Assembly (NCBI GenBank): GCA_019510485.1
Contig: JAEKKI010000177.1
Coordinates: forward strand, 1 to 46,876
Reading direction: 5' to 3'
Length of the DNA stretch: 46,876 nucleotides
DNA from: Catenulisporales bacterium
GTDB lineage: Bacteria > Actinomycetota > Actinomycetes > Streptomycetales > Catenulisporaceae
Below are positions 32,880-41,920 of this stretch, piece by piece. The notes under the pieces are model-generated. The model made no database searches. It was not told the origin of the DNA and worked only from the letters and a program-made list of their open reading frames with translations. A program made the position numbers and the translations under genes. How positions within the stretch are numbered: position 1 is the stretch's first letter; the number at the start of each line of letters is the position of its first letter.

Positions 32880-34460
32880 TCACGACGCCTCCTTCAGCAA
32901 GTCGGCGGCCTTCTCACCGATCGCGATCGCCGGAGCATTGGTGTGGCCCCGAATGATCGAAGGCATCACCGACGCGTCGGCCACCCGCAACCCCTCGACG
33001 CCGCGCACCCGCAGCCCCGGATCCACGACCGACTCGGCGTCCAGGCCCATACGGCACGTGCCGACCGGGTGGTAGAGAGTCTGGGCGTAACGGCGGATGG
33101 AGGCGTCGTGCAGTTCCGGGCCGGACATACCGGGCAGCAGCAGATAGCCGTCGCCGTACGGAGCGAGCTGCGGCGTGGCGGCGATCTGCTCGCACAACGC
33201 GATACCGCGCATCAGCGTCGCGTAATCCCGGCCGTCCGGATCCGACAGATACGCGGGATCGATGTTCGGTGCGGCCGCCGGATCCAGCGAGGAGAGCGTG
33301 ATCGTGCCGCTGGACAGCGGCTTCTGCAGTACGGCGCTGACGGTGTAACCGTGCTCCCGCGGCCGGGTCAACCCCTCGTCGAGGAACGCCACCGGAGCGA
33401 AGATCAGCTCCAGGTCCGGCTGGTCGATCCCGGCGTCGGACTTCGTGAACAGATACGCCTCGCCGACGTTCGACGAAAGCGGCCCCTCGCGCCGGGCCAG
33501 ATAGCGCGCGAACCCGGCCGGGGTGCGGCCGCTGATCAGGGTCTTGCTGTCCTTGACGCGGACTACGAGCCCGGAGGCCAGGTGGTCGCGCAGGTTGCGC
33601 CCGACCTCGGGGGCGTCCACGACGACCGCGGCCCCGCGCTGCCGGAGCTGCTCGGCCGGGCCGATCCCGGACAGCATCAGCAGTTGCGGGCTGTTGACCG
33701 CGCCGCCGCACAGGACCACTTCACGGCGGACCGCCAGCGACCCGATCCGGCGGCCGTCCAGGTAGCGGACGCCGGTGGCGCGGCGGTTGTGGAACAGCAC
33801 GCGGGTGGCCAGCGCGCCGGTGTACACGACCAGGTTCGGCCGGTTGCGTGCGGGCTTGAGGTAGGCGTCGGCGGTCGACCAGCGCCGGCCGCGGTGCTGG
33901 GTCACGGCGGTCTGCACCCCGGGCCTGCCGAGTACATCGCAGGCTTCGAGGAAACGGGACGTCAGCGGGTGCGGCGAACGCTGGTCCGTCACGTGCACGG
34001 GGCCGCTGGTGCCGTGCTCCGCGCCGTCCGGGGAAGCGGTGAACGCCTCGATCCGGCGCAGCGTCGCGAACATCTCGTCCGGACCCCACGACGGCCCCGC
34101 CGCCTTGGCCCACTCCTCGTAGTCCGCCGGAAACCCGCGCACCCACATCATGGCGTTGATCGACGACGAGCCGCCGAGCATCCGGCCGCGCGGCCAGAAG
34201 ACGCGCCGCCCGCCGAGCGTCGGCTGCTGCACGGTGCGGTAGGCCCAGTCCACCTTGCTTTCGAAGAGTTCCGAGAACGCCGCCGGGATGTGGATCAGGG
34301 GGTTGCGGTCGGCGGGCCCGGCCTCCAGGAGCGCCACCCGGCAGCCCGGATCCTCCGAGAGCCGGGCCGCCACCACGGCACCGGCCGATCCGGCTCCGAC
34401 GACCACGTAGTCGTAGACACTCGCGGTGTCGGTCCTCGCACTTGCGCTACCTGCGGCCAT
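32880..34460 (-). CDS. GMC-family FAD oxidoreductase (choline dehydrogenase-like)
   Basis: A 526-aa flavoenzyme. The FAD-binding loop YDYVVVGAGSAGAVVAARLSE lies at residues 16-36. The first GMC signature surrounds GRMLGGSSSINAMMWVRG and the second GGAVNSPQLLMLSGIGP. The C-terminal catalytic His region is YHPVGTCRMG with RVADASVMPSIIRGHTNAPAI. GMC enzymes oxidise alcohols such as choline, sugars or long-chain alcohols. No betaine aldehyde dehydrogenase is adjacent, so choline is not assumed. A DUF6295-like gene ends ten bases upstream on the same strand. Confidence 0.93.
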   Translation of the reverse strand: MAAGSASARTDTASVYDYVVVGAGSAGAVVAARLSEDPGCRVALLEAGPADRNPLIHIPAAFSELFESKVDWAYRTVQQPTLGGRRVFWPRGRMLGGSSSINAMMWVRGFPADYEEWAKAAGPSWGPDEMFATLRRIEAFTASPDGAEHGTSGPVHVTDQRSPHPLTSRFLEACDVLGRPGVQTAVTQHRGRRWSTADAYLKPARNRPNLVVYTGALATRVLFHNRRATGVRYLDGRRIGSLAVRREVVLCGGAVNSPQLLMLSGIGPAEQLRQRGAAVVVDAPEVGRNLRDHLASGLVVRVKDSKTLISGRTPAGFARYLARREGPLSSNVGEAYLFTKSDAGIDQPDLELIFAPVAFLDEGLTRPREHGYTVSAVLQKPLSSGTITLSSLDPAAAPNIDPAYLSDPDGRDYATLMRGIALCEQIAATPQLAPYGDGYLLLPGMSGPELHDASIRRYAQTLYHPVGTCRMGLDAESVVDPGLRVRGVEGLRVADASVMPSIIRGHTNAPAIAIGEKAADLLKEAS

Positions 34461-34469
34461 GTGTCCAGG

Positions 34470-34763
34470 TTAGACGTGGGATGTCCTAGCGAGTAGCCCA
34501 TCGGGCAGCAGTCCTTCCGGGACGCTCTCCAGCGCCGTCAGGATCGCCTGCGCGAGGTCGTAGGCCGCCTGGGCGGACAGCTCGACGGCGATCCGCGCTG
34601 AGGGACCGCGCTCGGGGTTGCGCAGGTCGATGTTCAAGGTGTGCTCGTCGGTCGCGTGCACCGGATGGTCGTAGTAGACGCTGGCCTCGGTGACCCGGAT
34701 CCACGTGTCAGGGCCCTTCCCGCTTCCGCTCACCGCCAGCTTGAACGTCTGGTAAGTACACAT
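34470..34763 (-). CDS. DUF6295-like small protein
   Basis: A 97-aa protein, MCTYQTFKLAVSGSGKG..., with HTLNIDLRNPERGPSARIAVEL in the middle. This pattern matches what I recall as DUF6295 in actinomycetes; its function is unknown. It is likely beta-rich followed by one helix. It precedes the GMC oxidoreductase by about 10 bp in an apparent two-gene operon. Confidence 0.7.
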   Translation of the reverse strand: MCTYQTFKLAVSGSGKGPDTWIRVTEASVYYDHPVHATDEHTLNIDLRNPERGPSARIAVELSAQAAYDLAQAILTALESVPEGLLPDGLLARTSHV

Positions 34764-34859
34764 CGGAACGGGTTCCTCGCAATCAGTAGTACGCGAACAC
34801 TAGTTGTAGACATAAGATGACGCTCTGCATCCGACTACCGAGCGTAGGGGGTCATCCCT

Positions 34860-35612
34860 GTGTTCCATCACGCGATACGCCAGAAGCGCCCCGCGCACAG
34901 CACAGACGGCGGGCCCGGGTCGTCGGACCCGGTCGGGGCCGCCGATCCGTCGGGCGACTTACCGCGCGGTTCGTCCACTCCTCGATTATCCCGCCCGTCT
35001 CCCACCGCCACCGGTTACGGAGACACTAGGCGCCGCTGTATCCCCACGTCCGAAACCCTGATCGAAGAAGCCGACGAGTTCCTACACGCGTGTTACACCG
35101 AGCTCAACCGCATCACAGAGTTGCCCGAACGCCGCCGGGCCGTGGCCCCCGCGATCGAGGCGGACGGCACCCACGACCACACCTTCGCCGAACTCGAATA
35201 CGGCGTCCGAGTCGCCTGGCGCAACTCCTCCCGCTGCATCGGCCGCCTGTACTGGCGCACGCTGCGGCTGCGCGACCGCCGCGCCGACGCCGACCGCTAC
35301 GACCTGCTGCCGACCGTCGCGGCGAACCTCGGTCTGGACACCGGCAGCGATCGCACTCTGTGGCGCGACCGCGCGCTGGTCGAGCTGAACCTCGCGGTGC
35401 TGCACTCCTACGAGCAGGCCGGCGTCACCATCGCCGACCACCACACCGAGTCGCACCGGTTCCTGACGCACCTGGACAAGGAAGCGCGGGCCGGGCGCGG
35501 CTGCCCGGCCGAGTGGTCGTGGATCGTGCCGCCGCTGTCCAGCGGATCCACCGCGGTGTTCCACCGGTACTACGAGCAGGTGGACGTGCGGCCGAACTTC
35601 GTGCGGCACTAG
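34860..35612 (+). pseudogene. Nitric oxide synthase oxygenase with internal deletion
   Basis: The product keeps the start and the end of a bacterial NOS but lacks the middle. Residues 64-138 contain the haem-Cys block VRVAWRNSSRCIGRLYWR (Cys126). The sequence then jumps directly, at about residue 141, to ADADRYDLLPTVAANLGLDT, which in intact enzymes follows the substrate-binding core, and continues normally to the C-terminus (VELNLAVLHSYEQAGV, DHHTESHRFLTHL, WSWIVPPLSSGST). About 150-170 residues, including the arginine-binding Glu and much of the haem pocket, are missing while the frame is kept. GACCGC occurs on both sides of the junction, compatible with deletion between short repeats. The start is poor: GTG 34860 with a non-homologous N-terminus. 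Confidence 0.8.
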
Positions 35613-35670
35613 CGCTGACGGCACTCGTCAAGGTACTGCCATACCCGGACCTCTCACCGGGTGAAAAGCA

Positions 35671-35711
35671 CACCGTGCCCGGGCGGGCCTCACCCACGCC
35701 CGGGCACGGTG
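35671..35711. terminator. Bidirectional hairpin terminator
   Basis: Perfect 15-bp arms (CACCGTGCCCGGGCG and complement) around an 11-base loop. It lies between the convergent NOS relic and SDR gene and can serve both. Confidence 0.85.
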
Positions 35712-35727
35712 CGCGTCCGCGAGGGCG

Positions 35728-36519
35728 TCAGTCGTCCAGACTCCCCATCGTCAGGTTGACCGTCGTCCCGGTCATGCCGCCGGCGCGGTCCGAGGCCATG
35801 AACGCGGCGACCGCGGCCACCTCGTCCACGACCATGACCCGCCGCGGGTGGGTGTCGGCGGCCAGGAAGTCCTGGAACTGCTCCCACGTCACGCCGAGCG
35901 GGCCCGCCTTGGCGGCGTAGACCTCGCGCATCGACTCCGCCTCCGGGATCCCGTGCGGCCGCAGGCCCACCACGCGGATGCCCTTCGGCGCCAGCTCGGC
36001 CGACAGATCGCGGGTCAGCGCCTCCTTCGCGGCCTGCGCCGGGCCGTAGCCGCCGTTGAGCGTCGTGCCCTTGCGCGACAGGAGCGCGGTGACCGTCATG
36101 ATCACGCCGGAGCCCTGCGGGATCATGTGCCGGGCGGCCAGGCGCGCGGTGTAGAAGTACGAGCTCGTATACGCCAGAACCGGCCGCAGGTACTGCTCGG
36201 CGCCGATGCCGGTCAGGGGCGTCCCGAGGATCTCGGCGTCCGGAATCCCCACGGCGTTGAACGACACGTCGACGCGGCCCTCGCGCTCGACCACATCCCG
36301 CAGGTGCCGTTCGATCGCCGCCTCGTCGAGCCCGTCGACCTCGGCCGCCTCGGCCGCGCCGCCCCGTGCGGCGATGTCCTTCGCCACCATCTCGACCGCC
36401 GCCGGCGAGCGCCCGGTGACGTGCACCCGCGCCCCCTCGGCGGCGAACGCCTTCGCGACCGCCCCGCCGATCGCGCCGGCACCGCCGTAGACCACCGCTA
36501 CTTTGTCCTGAAGCATCAT
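35728..36519 (-). CDS. SDR-family oxidoreductase with a Yx6K active site
   Basis: A 263-aa short-chain dehydrogenase/reductase. The cofactor loop is KVAVVYGGAGAIGGAVAKAF. The catalytic Tyr/Lys pair appears as GGYGPAQAAKEAL, that is Tyr-x6-Lys, as in the divergent enoyl-ACP-reductase type, rather than Tyr-x3-Lys. The C-terminus AGGMTGTTVNLTMG is family-typical. AAGGGGAG precedes the double ATG, so the start is 36519 (or 36516), not the longer open frame. It is divergent from an ECF sigma gene. The substrate is unknown. Confidence 0.9.
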   Translation of the reverse strand: MMLQDKVAVVYGGAGAIGGAVAKAFAAEGARVHVTGRSPAAVEMVAKDIAARGGAAEAAEVDGLDEAAIERHLRDVVEREGRVDVSFNAVGIPDAEILGTPLTGIGAEQYLRPVLAYTSSYFYTARLAARHMIPQGSGVIMTVTALLSRKGTTLNGGYGPAQAAKEALTRDLSAELAPKGIRVVGLRPHGIPEAESMREVYAAKAGPLGVTWEQFQDFLAADTHPRRVMVVDEVAAVAAFMASDRAGGMTGTTVNLTMGSLDD

Positions 36520-36601
36520 GTCGGGCTCCCCTTCGGCTGTTCGTGCTCTGCTCGTGGCCGCCGGGAATCGGCCGCCGACGATGTCGACCCCGGCCCGGGC
36601 G

Positions 36602-36632
36602 CGGACTGGGCGTCCGCCGACCGCCCAGTCCG
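36602..36632. promoter_or_regulatory. 11-bp inverted repeat in the SDR/sigma divergent promoter
   Basis: CGGACTGGGCG, nine bases, then CGCCCAGTCCG: perfect arms in the middle of the 144-bp gap. It is a plausible operator for a regulator acting on both genes. Confidence 0.5.
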
Positions 36633-36663
36633 GCGCGCGGCCGGTGTCCACATCGGAGTGGGA

Positions 36664-37677
36664 GTGACATTGCTGACCGACGACCTGCTGGCCCTAGCGC
36701 GCGCTGGCGACGGCGAAGCGTTCCGCGAGCTGACCGAGCCGTACCGCAGGGAGTTGCAGGTCCACTGTTACCGGATGCTGGGGTCGTTCCAGGACGCCGA
36801 GGACGCCTTGCAGGACACGCTGCTGTCGGCCTGGCAGGGCCTGGCCGGTTATGAGAAGCGGGCCTCGCTGCGGACGTGGCTCTACCGGATCGCGACCAAC
36901 CGCTGCCTGAACGCGCGGCGCGCGGCGGAACGGCGCCTCGCCGCGCCGTGGAACTTCGCCGACTACCAACCACCGGAGCCGACACGGTTGGGAGAGGTGG
37001 TGTGGTTGGAGCCGTATCCGGATGCTTACTTGATAGAGGTGGAACCGGGCCCCGACGCGCGGTACGAGCAGAACGAGGCGATGTCGCTGGCGTTCGTGAC
37101 GGCGTTGCAGACGCTGCCGCCGCGCCAGGTCGCGGTGCTGATCCTGCGCGACGTGCTGGGCTTCCCGGCCGCCGAGGCCGCCGAGATCCTCGACACCACG
37201 CTGGATGCCGTGACCAGCGCGTTGAAACGGGCCCGGGCCGGGCTGTCGCGGCGCCGGAGCACGGATCCGGAGTCCGCCGAGCCGGCGGCGGGCTCACCGC
37301 GGGAGGCCGCGATCGTGGCCCGCTTCGTCGCCGCCTACGAAGCCGCCGACGTCGAGGCGGTCATCGCCCTGCTCACCGACGACGCCTTCATGTCGATGCC
37401 GCCGATGCCGCTGGAGTACGAAGGACTGCCGGCCGTGTCCGGCTTCCTGGCCTCGCTGTTCACCTCCGGCCGCCGGTTCCACCTGGAGCCGACGCGGGCC
37501 AACGGCCGCCCGGCGTTCGGCGTGTATGTCCTGGGCCCGGACGGCCGGTGCCATGCCGCGGGACTGCTGACGCTGACCCTGTCCGGCAGCGGGATCAGCA
37601 GCCTGACACGGTTCGACACGGGTGTGCTGGCGTGGTTCGGGCTGCCGCGGACGATGCGGGTGAGGCCGCGCCGGTAA
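36664..37677 (+). CDS. ECF sigma factor with C-terminal SnoaL-like domain
   Basis: A 337-aa sigma factor. Region 2 is YRRELQVHCYRMLGSFQDAEDALQDTLLSAWQ with LRTWLYRIATNRCLNARR; region 4 is LPPRQVAVLILRDVLGFPAAEAAEILDTTLDAVTSALKRARA. About 130 further residues (IVARFVAAYEAADVEAVIALLTDDAFMSMPP...) form an NTF2/SnoaL-like domain. This is the layout of sigma factors that lack a separate anti-sigma protein and are controlled by their own tail. The GTG at 36664 follows GGAGTGGGA. Its target could include the divergent SDR gene. Confidence 0.93.
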   Translation: MTLLTDDLLALARAGDGEAFRELTEPYRRELQVHCYRMLGSFQDAEDALQDTLLSAWQGLAGYEKRASLRTWLYRIATNRCLNARRAAERRLAAPWNFADYQPPEPTRLGEVVWLEPYPDAYLIEVEPGPDARYEQNEAMSLAFVTALQTLPPRQVAVLILRDVLGFPAAEAAEILDTTLDAVTSALKRARAGLSRRRSTDPESAEPAAGSPREAAIVARFVAAYEAADVEAVIALLTDDAFMSMPPMPLEYEGLPAVSGFLASLFTSGRRFHLEPTRANGRPAFGVYVLGPDGRCHAAGLLTLTLSGSGISSLTRFDTGVLAWFGLPRTMRVRPRR

Positions 37678-37733
37678 AGGGCGGCGCGGCGGGTGCGGCG
37701 GCGGCCGGATCCGCCGGCCGCCGCCGCTTCCCC

Positions 37734-38975
37734 TTACAAATACAACCCGGTCCCCGCGTCGCTGCCGCCCGCGGCCACCGGCTCGTTCCCGTCCCGCGCC
37801 GCGATCAGCTCGGCCAGCGTCGCCGGGCCCGGCGTCAGCTTCGCCGGGTCGGCGCCCTCGAGCTCCAGCCAGGCCCGCGCCTCGGCGCGGGGCAGCGGGC
37901 CGACCTCGATCTGCGCCAGGCAGCGGCCCGGCCGGATCACCGCCGGGTGCAGGCTGGCCAGGTTCTCGTTGGTGGTGATCGCGACCAGCACGTCGCGGCC
38001 CTGACCGAGCAGGCCGTCGGTGAGGTTCAGCAGCCGGGACAGCGCCTGGCCGCTGGTGGCCTTGGCCTCGCCGCGGATCAGCTCGTCGCAGTCCTCCAGC
38101 AGCAGCAGGCGCCAGCGCCGCTTGTTCTCGTCCTCGTCGCCGTGCCCGTGGTACTCCACGCCCATCGCGACCTCCATGAGGTAGCCGGGGGAGGAGAACA
38201 GGGCGTCCGGGTCCAGGACGTAGTCCACCTGGCACCAGTCGCGCCACTCGCGCGCCAGCGTGCGCAGGGCGGTGGTCTTGCCGGTGCCCGGCGCGCCGTG
38301 CAGCAGGATCATGCGACCCGCGGCCTCGGTGCGGCGGACCGCCATCAGCCGGTCGAGCGCGGCCGCGGCCGAGGCCGAGTAGTTCTTGCGGACCGCCTCC
38401 CAGGGCTCCGCGGTGATGGTGCGGACCGTGCGGTAGGGGCCGCGCTGCGGGGCGGCGTACCAGAAGCCGACGGAGACCTTCTCCTCCTCCGGCTCCTCCT
38501 CGGCCGCGACGCCGTCGGTGGCCTGCTCCAGGATCTTCGTGGCCAGCTCCGCGGTCTCGGCGACCACGGTCACCTCCCCGCCGCCGCTGGTCCAGCGCAC
38601 CGAGCGCGCCGTCCAGCCGGGGCCGGCGGTCAGGCAGGACTCGCGCTTGTCCTCCACCACCGAACGCAGCACCTCGCCCTCGGCCGGGACCAGGGTCGCG
38701 TCCTCACGCAGCGCGTCCAGGCGGGAGTGGCGCGCGTGGGGCTGCGCGCCGGTGGTGAACGGGGTCAGCAACAGCGCGTCGACGACGTCGTAGGGGGTGT
38801 CGGAATCGTCCACCGTCACCCGGAAGGGCACACGGCTCCAGGGATCGCCGGACTCGCTCCGGTCCGGGGACGGGATCGGGCCCGGCGGCTCCTCGGGAAG
38901 TCCATCGGGCAGTCCGTCGCGGATCGGAGCCGGTCGGGTGGCAGGCCCCTGAGGGCGCTGGCGGGGCAGCGTCAT
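37734..38975 (-). CDS. AAA-family ATPase with N-terminal DUF5925-like domain
   Basis: A 413-aa ATPase. Walker A is LHGAPGTGKTTALR, Walker B RLLLLEDCDELI, sensor-1 region DVLVAITTNENLASLHPAVIRPGRC. The N-terminal half (residues 50-190, VPFRVTVDDSDTPYDVVDALLL..., TVVAETAELATKILEQA) corresponds to the DUF5925 domain I associate with actinomycete AAA proteins; an acidic EEEPEEE linker joins them. Function is unknown, perhaps protein remodelling. AGGAGG lies 12 bases before the ATG, a little far. Confidence 0.85.
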   Translation of the reverse strand: MTLPRQRPQGPATRPAPIRDGLPDGLPEEPPGPIPSPDRSESGDPWSRVPFRVTVDDSDTPYDVVDALLLTPFTTGAQPHARHSRLDALREDATLVPAEGEVLRSVVEDKRESCLTAGPGWTARSVRWTSGGGEVTVVAETAELATKILEQATDGVAAEEEPEEEKVSVGFWYAAPQRGPYRTVRTITAEPWEAVRKNYSASAAAALDRLMAVRRTEAAGRMILLHGAPGTGKTTALRTLAREWRDWCQVDYVLDPDALFSSPGYLMEVAMGVEYHGHGDEDENKRRWRLLLLEDCDELIRGEAKATSGQALSRLLNLTDGLLGQGRDVLVAITTNENLASLHPAVIRPGRCLAQIEVGPLPRAEARAWLELEGADPAKLTPGPATLAELIAARDGNEPVAAGGSDAGTGLYL

Positions 38976-39118
38976 GGTGACGATGATCCTCCTGTCGCAG
39001 GTCCCGCCACAACACGTTTGCCGAGGTTCAGGCGTCGGTGGCGGGTCATGGCCGCTTTACGAGAGTTTTGTCCACCCGGAGCGGACCCCCTCGCCGGGCG
39101 CCGTTACGATAAGCGGTC

Positions 39119-40174
39119 ATGAGTTCGGCCGATCATTACCCACCGTGGGAGACGCCCCGGGACCCGCAGTCGCAGACCGGGCCGCAGGAGCCCGGCCAGT
39201 CCCGGTCTCCCGTGCCGCCGATGACGCCGACCGACCAGCCCGTACCGCCTCCGATGCAGTCACCGTACGGCATGCCGCTCCCCGACGGCTCGGGCGGCAC
39301 CGGTGACTCCTACGGCTTCGGCGATGACCGCGGCCCGGACCGCCCCGGCGCCGGCCGCCGTCGCAAGACCCTGATCGCTTCGGCCCTCGCGATCGTCGCC
39401 GTGGTCGGCATCGGTGGCGCCGTCGCGGTCATGAGCGGCGGCTCCTCGAAACACGACAGCGGCTCGGCCGCCGGTTCTCAGACTTCGACGACGGCCTCCG
39501 ATACTGACAGCGGCCCCGGCGACGACTCGGCCATCTCCGCTACCGGCGGCAAGCCCAACGGCGACACCCTCCCCGGCGGCGGCGCCGTCGCCAGCTCCGA
39601 CATACCCGGCGGCCCCGGCGCGACTTCGGCCCAGCCCGCGGCCCATGCCCCCGGCTCGACCCCCGGCGCCCCGGCCGGAAAGAGCACCGGCGGCACCAAA
39701 CCGGGCAACCCCGTCACGACCGGCGCCCCGGCCCCAGCCCCGGCCACCTCCAAGCCCGGCACCACCGCCCCGGCACCCAAGCCGAGCACCCCGGCCGGCA
39801 CCAAGTCCACGGCGGCGCCGCGGCCGTCCACCGACTGCACCTACCTGGACCTGCCGCCGCAGCAGATGCCGACGATCAAGCAGGGTTCGAGCAACAGCAA
39901 CGCGGTCAAACAAGCGCAGTGCCTGCTGAAGAAGTCGATGCTGGGCATCAAGCCGCTGGCGATCGACGGCGTCTGGGGCAGCGACACGCAGTCCGCCATG
40001 AAGAGCTTCCAGTCCTGCAACAACTCCCCGACCGTGAAGTCGCCCGGCGGCACGCCGCCGTACCCGAAGCTCAGCGTCGACGGCGTCGCCGGTACGCAGA
40101 CCTGGGCCGACTTGTACTTCTGGGACAACCAGTACTTCAACGGCGTCGCGTACTACTGCAACGGCACGCGCTGA
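39119..40174 (+). CDS. Membrane-anchored peptidoglycan-binding-domain protein
   Basis: A 351-aa protein. A Pro-rich cytoplasmic tail (1-78) is followed by basic RRRK, one transmembrane helix (LIASALAIVAVVGIGGAVAVM) and a long Gly/Ser/Thr/Pro wall-spanning linker (about 110-240). A C-terminal peptidoglycan-binding-like domain (residues 248-351) follows, with IKQGSSNSNAVKQAQCLL, AIDGVWGSDTQSAMKSFQ and SVDGVAGTQTWADL. The Cys residues of the domain (CTYLD, QCLL, SCNN, YYCN) could form disulfides outside the cell. No catalytic domain is visible, so it probably anchors or senses wall. Confidence 0.85.
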   Translation: MSSADHYPPWETPRDPQSQTGPQEPGQSRSPVPPMTPTDQPVPPPMQSPYGMPLPDGSGGTGDSYGFGDDRGPDRPGAGRRRKTLIASALAIVAVVGIGGAVAVMSGGSSKHDSGSAAGSQTSTTASDTDSGPGDDSAISATGGKPNGDTLPGGGAVASSDIPGGPGATSAQPAAHAPGSTPGAPAGKSTGGTKPGNPVTTGAPAPAPATSKPGTTAPAPKPSTPAGTKSTAAPRPSTDCTYLDLPPQQMPTIKQGSSNSNAVKQAQCLLKKSMLGIKPLAIDGVWGSDTQSAMKSFQSCNNSPTVKSPGGTPPYPKLSVDGVAGTQTWADLYFWDNQYFNGVAYYCNGTR

Positions 40175-40279
40175 GGGCGGTCACCGGTATCGGAAATCGG
40201 GCGAAACCGGGCGTAATGCGCCGCGACGTGGATCGCGTGTCACGGCGCTGGACCGATCTACCTGGGATGATCGGGTGGC

Positions 40280-41893
40280 ATGACGGCGCAACACCTCCTG
40301 TTCCTGCTCGGCGTCCCCTTCTTCTCGGTCGTGGTCTCCGCGCTCGCGCGGCGCCTGGATCTCAGCGGGCCCCTGGTGCTGGTCGTCGTCGGGATCGTGG
40401 TCTCCATCGCGCCGTTCATCCCGGACTACGACCTCAAACCCGAGTTCGTGCTGATGATCCTGCTGCCGCCACTGCTCTACCGGGCGGCGGTGGAGACCTC
40501 GGTACCGTCGCTGCGCGAGAACTGGTCGGCGATCCTGGTGCTGTCCGTGGCGATGGTGCTGGTCACCACTTTGCTGGCCGGATTCGCGATGCACCTGCTG
40601 ATCCCGCAGATGCCGCTGTCGGTCGCGTTCGTGCTCGGCGCGGTGCTCGGGCCGCCGGACACGGTCGCGGCCATCTCCATCGCCCGGCGCCTGGGCCTGC
40701 CCCGGCGCACCGTCGACATCCTGGTCGGCGAAGGCCTGTTCAACGACGCCACGGCGCTGACCGCGTTCCGCATCGCGGTGGCCGCGGCGGCCGGGGAGAC
40801 GGTGACGTTCCTGGACGCCCTCGGCCGCTTCGTACTGGCGGCGGCCGGCGGCATCCTGATCGGCGCTGTGGTGGCGATGGCGTGGGACCCGATCCGATTC
40901 CGGATGCGCGATCCGCACGCCGAGAGTGCCATCTCGCTGATACTGCCGTTCGTCGTCTACATCACCGCCGAGGCCGTGCACGTCTCCGGCGTGATGGGTG
41001 TGGTCATCCTCGGGCTCTACCTCGGCCACCGCAGAGTGCGGGCCGGCTACGCCACCCGGATGCTGGACACCGCCGTCTGGGACGTGTTCGTGGAGATCCT
41101 GGAGGCCACGGTGTTCGCACTGATCGGTCTGCAACTGATCCCGATCCTGCGCGATGTGGACCGTTGGAGCGCGGGCCGGCTGATCGGATACGGCCTGGCG
41201 GCCCTGGGGATCGTGGTGGCGGCCCGCTTCGGCGGCGTCTACACCTTCGGCTACCTCGGCAGTTCCCTGACGCACAAGTTCCGCACCCCGGAGATCGTCG
41301 AGCGATATACCGAGACGCAGAGCCAGGCCCAGCGGCTGCTGTTCGTGGTCAGCTGGGCCGGTATGCGCGGTGTGGTCTCGTTGGCCGCCGCGTTGTCGAT
41401 CCCGGTGACCACCAACTCCGGGGAGCCGCTTCCGGATCGCGAACTCGTGCAGTTCCTGACACTGTTCGTGGTGCTGGCGACGCTGATCGTCCAGGGCCTG
41501 ACCCTGCCGCCGCTGATCCGCAAGCTCGGCGTCGAGGCTGTGGCTGAGGAGACCGCGGACGCCTTCGCCTACTGCGGCGCGATGGGCACCGCGGCCGCCG
41601 CGGGGCTGGCCCGCCTGGAGGAGTTGGAGGAATCGCTGCCGGACCCGGCCGTGGACCGCATGCGCGAGCAGACGCTGTGGCGCGGCGAGAAGGCCGAGCG
41701 CTACGCGCGGGCCGTCGCCGCCGGCGGCCCGAGCGCCCGGGCCGAGGCGGTCGAGCAGGCGCGGCGCTCGATGCTGGACGCCGAGCGAGCCGCTGTCGAG
41801 CACCTGCGGGACACGCGGGAGATCAACGACGAGGTCTATCGGCGGGTGCTGAATCAGCTGGACCTGGAAGAGGCGTACCTGGAGCGGCGGTGA
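40280..41893 (+). CDS. Na+/H+ antiporter, CPA1 family
   Basis: A 537-aa inner-membrane antiporter with about 12 helices and a cytoplasmic C-terminal helix bundle (residues 420-537). Family hallmarks are ILLPPLLYRAAVETS, GAVLGPPDTVAAISIARRLGLP and GEGLFNDATALTAFR, the last holding the ion-binding Asp pair region, plus SWAGMRGVVSLAAALSIP. It exchanges Na+ (or K+) for protons for pH and salt balance. Monocistronic; converges with the Nramp-like gene. Confidence 0.94.
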   Translation: MTAQHLLFLLGVPFFSVVVSALARRLDLSGPLVLVVVGIVVSIAPFIPDYDLKPEFVLMILLPPLLYRAAVETSVPSLRENWSAILVLSVAMVLVTTLLAGFAMHLLIPQMPLSVAFVLGAVLGPPDTVAAISIARRLGLPRRTVDILVGEGLFNDATALTAFRIAVAAAAGETVTFLDALGRFVLAAAGGILIGAVVAMAWDPIRFRMRDPHAESAISLILPFVVYITAEAVHVSGVMGVVILGLYLGHRRVRAGYATRMLDTAVWDVFVEILEATVFALIGLQLIPILRDVDRWSAGRLIGYGLAALGIVVAARFGGVYTFGYLGSSLTHKFRTPEIVERYTETQSQAQRLLFVVSWAGMRGVVSLAAALSIPVTTNSGEPLPDRELVQFLTLFVVLATLIVQGLTLPPLIRKLGVEAVAEETADAFAYCGAMGTAAAAGLARLEELEESLPDPAVDRMREQTLWRGEKAERYARAVAAGGPSARAEAVEQARRSMLDAERAAVEHLRDTREINDEVYRRVLNQLDLEEAYLERR

Positions 41894-41920
41894 GGCCGCT
41901 GTCCAGGACGCCGTCGGTTC

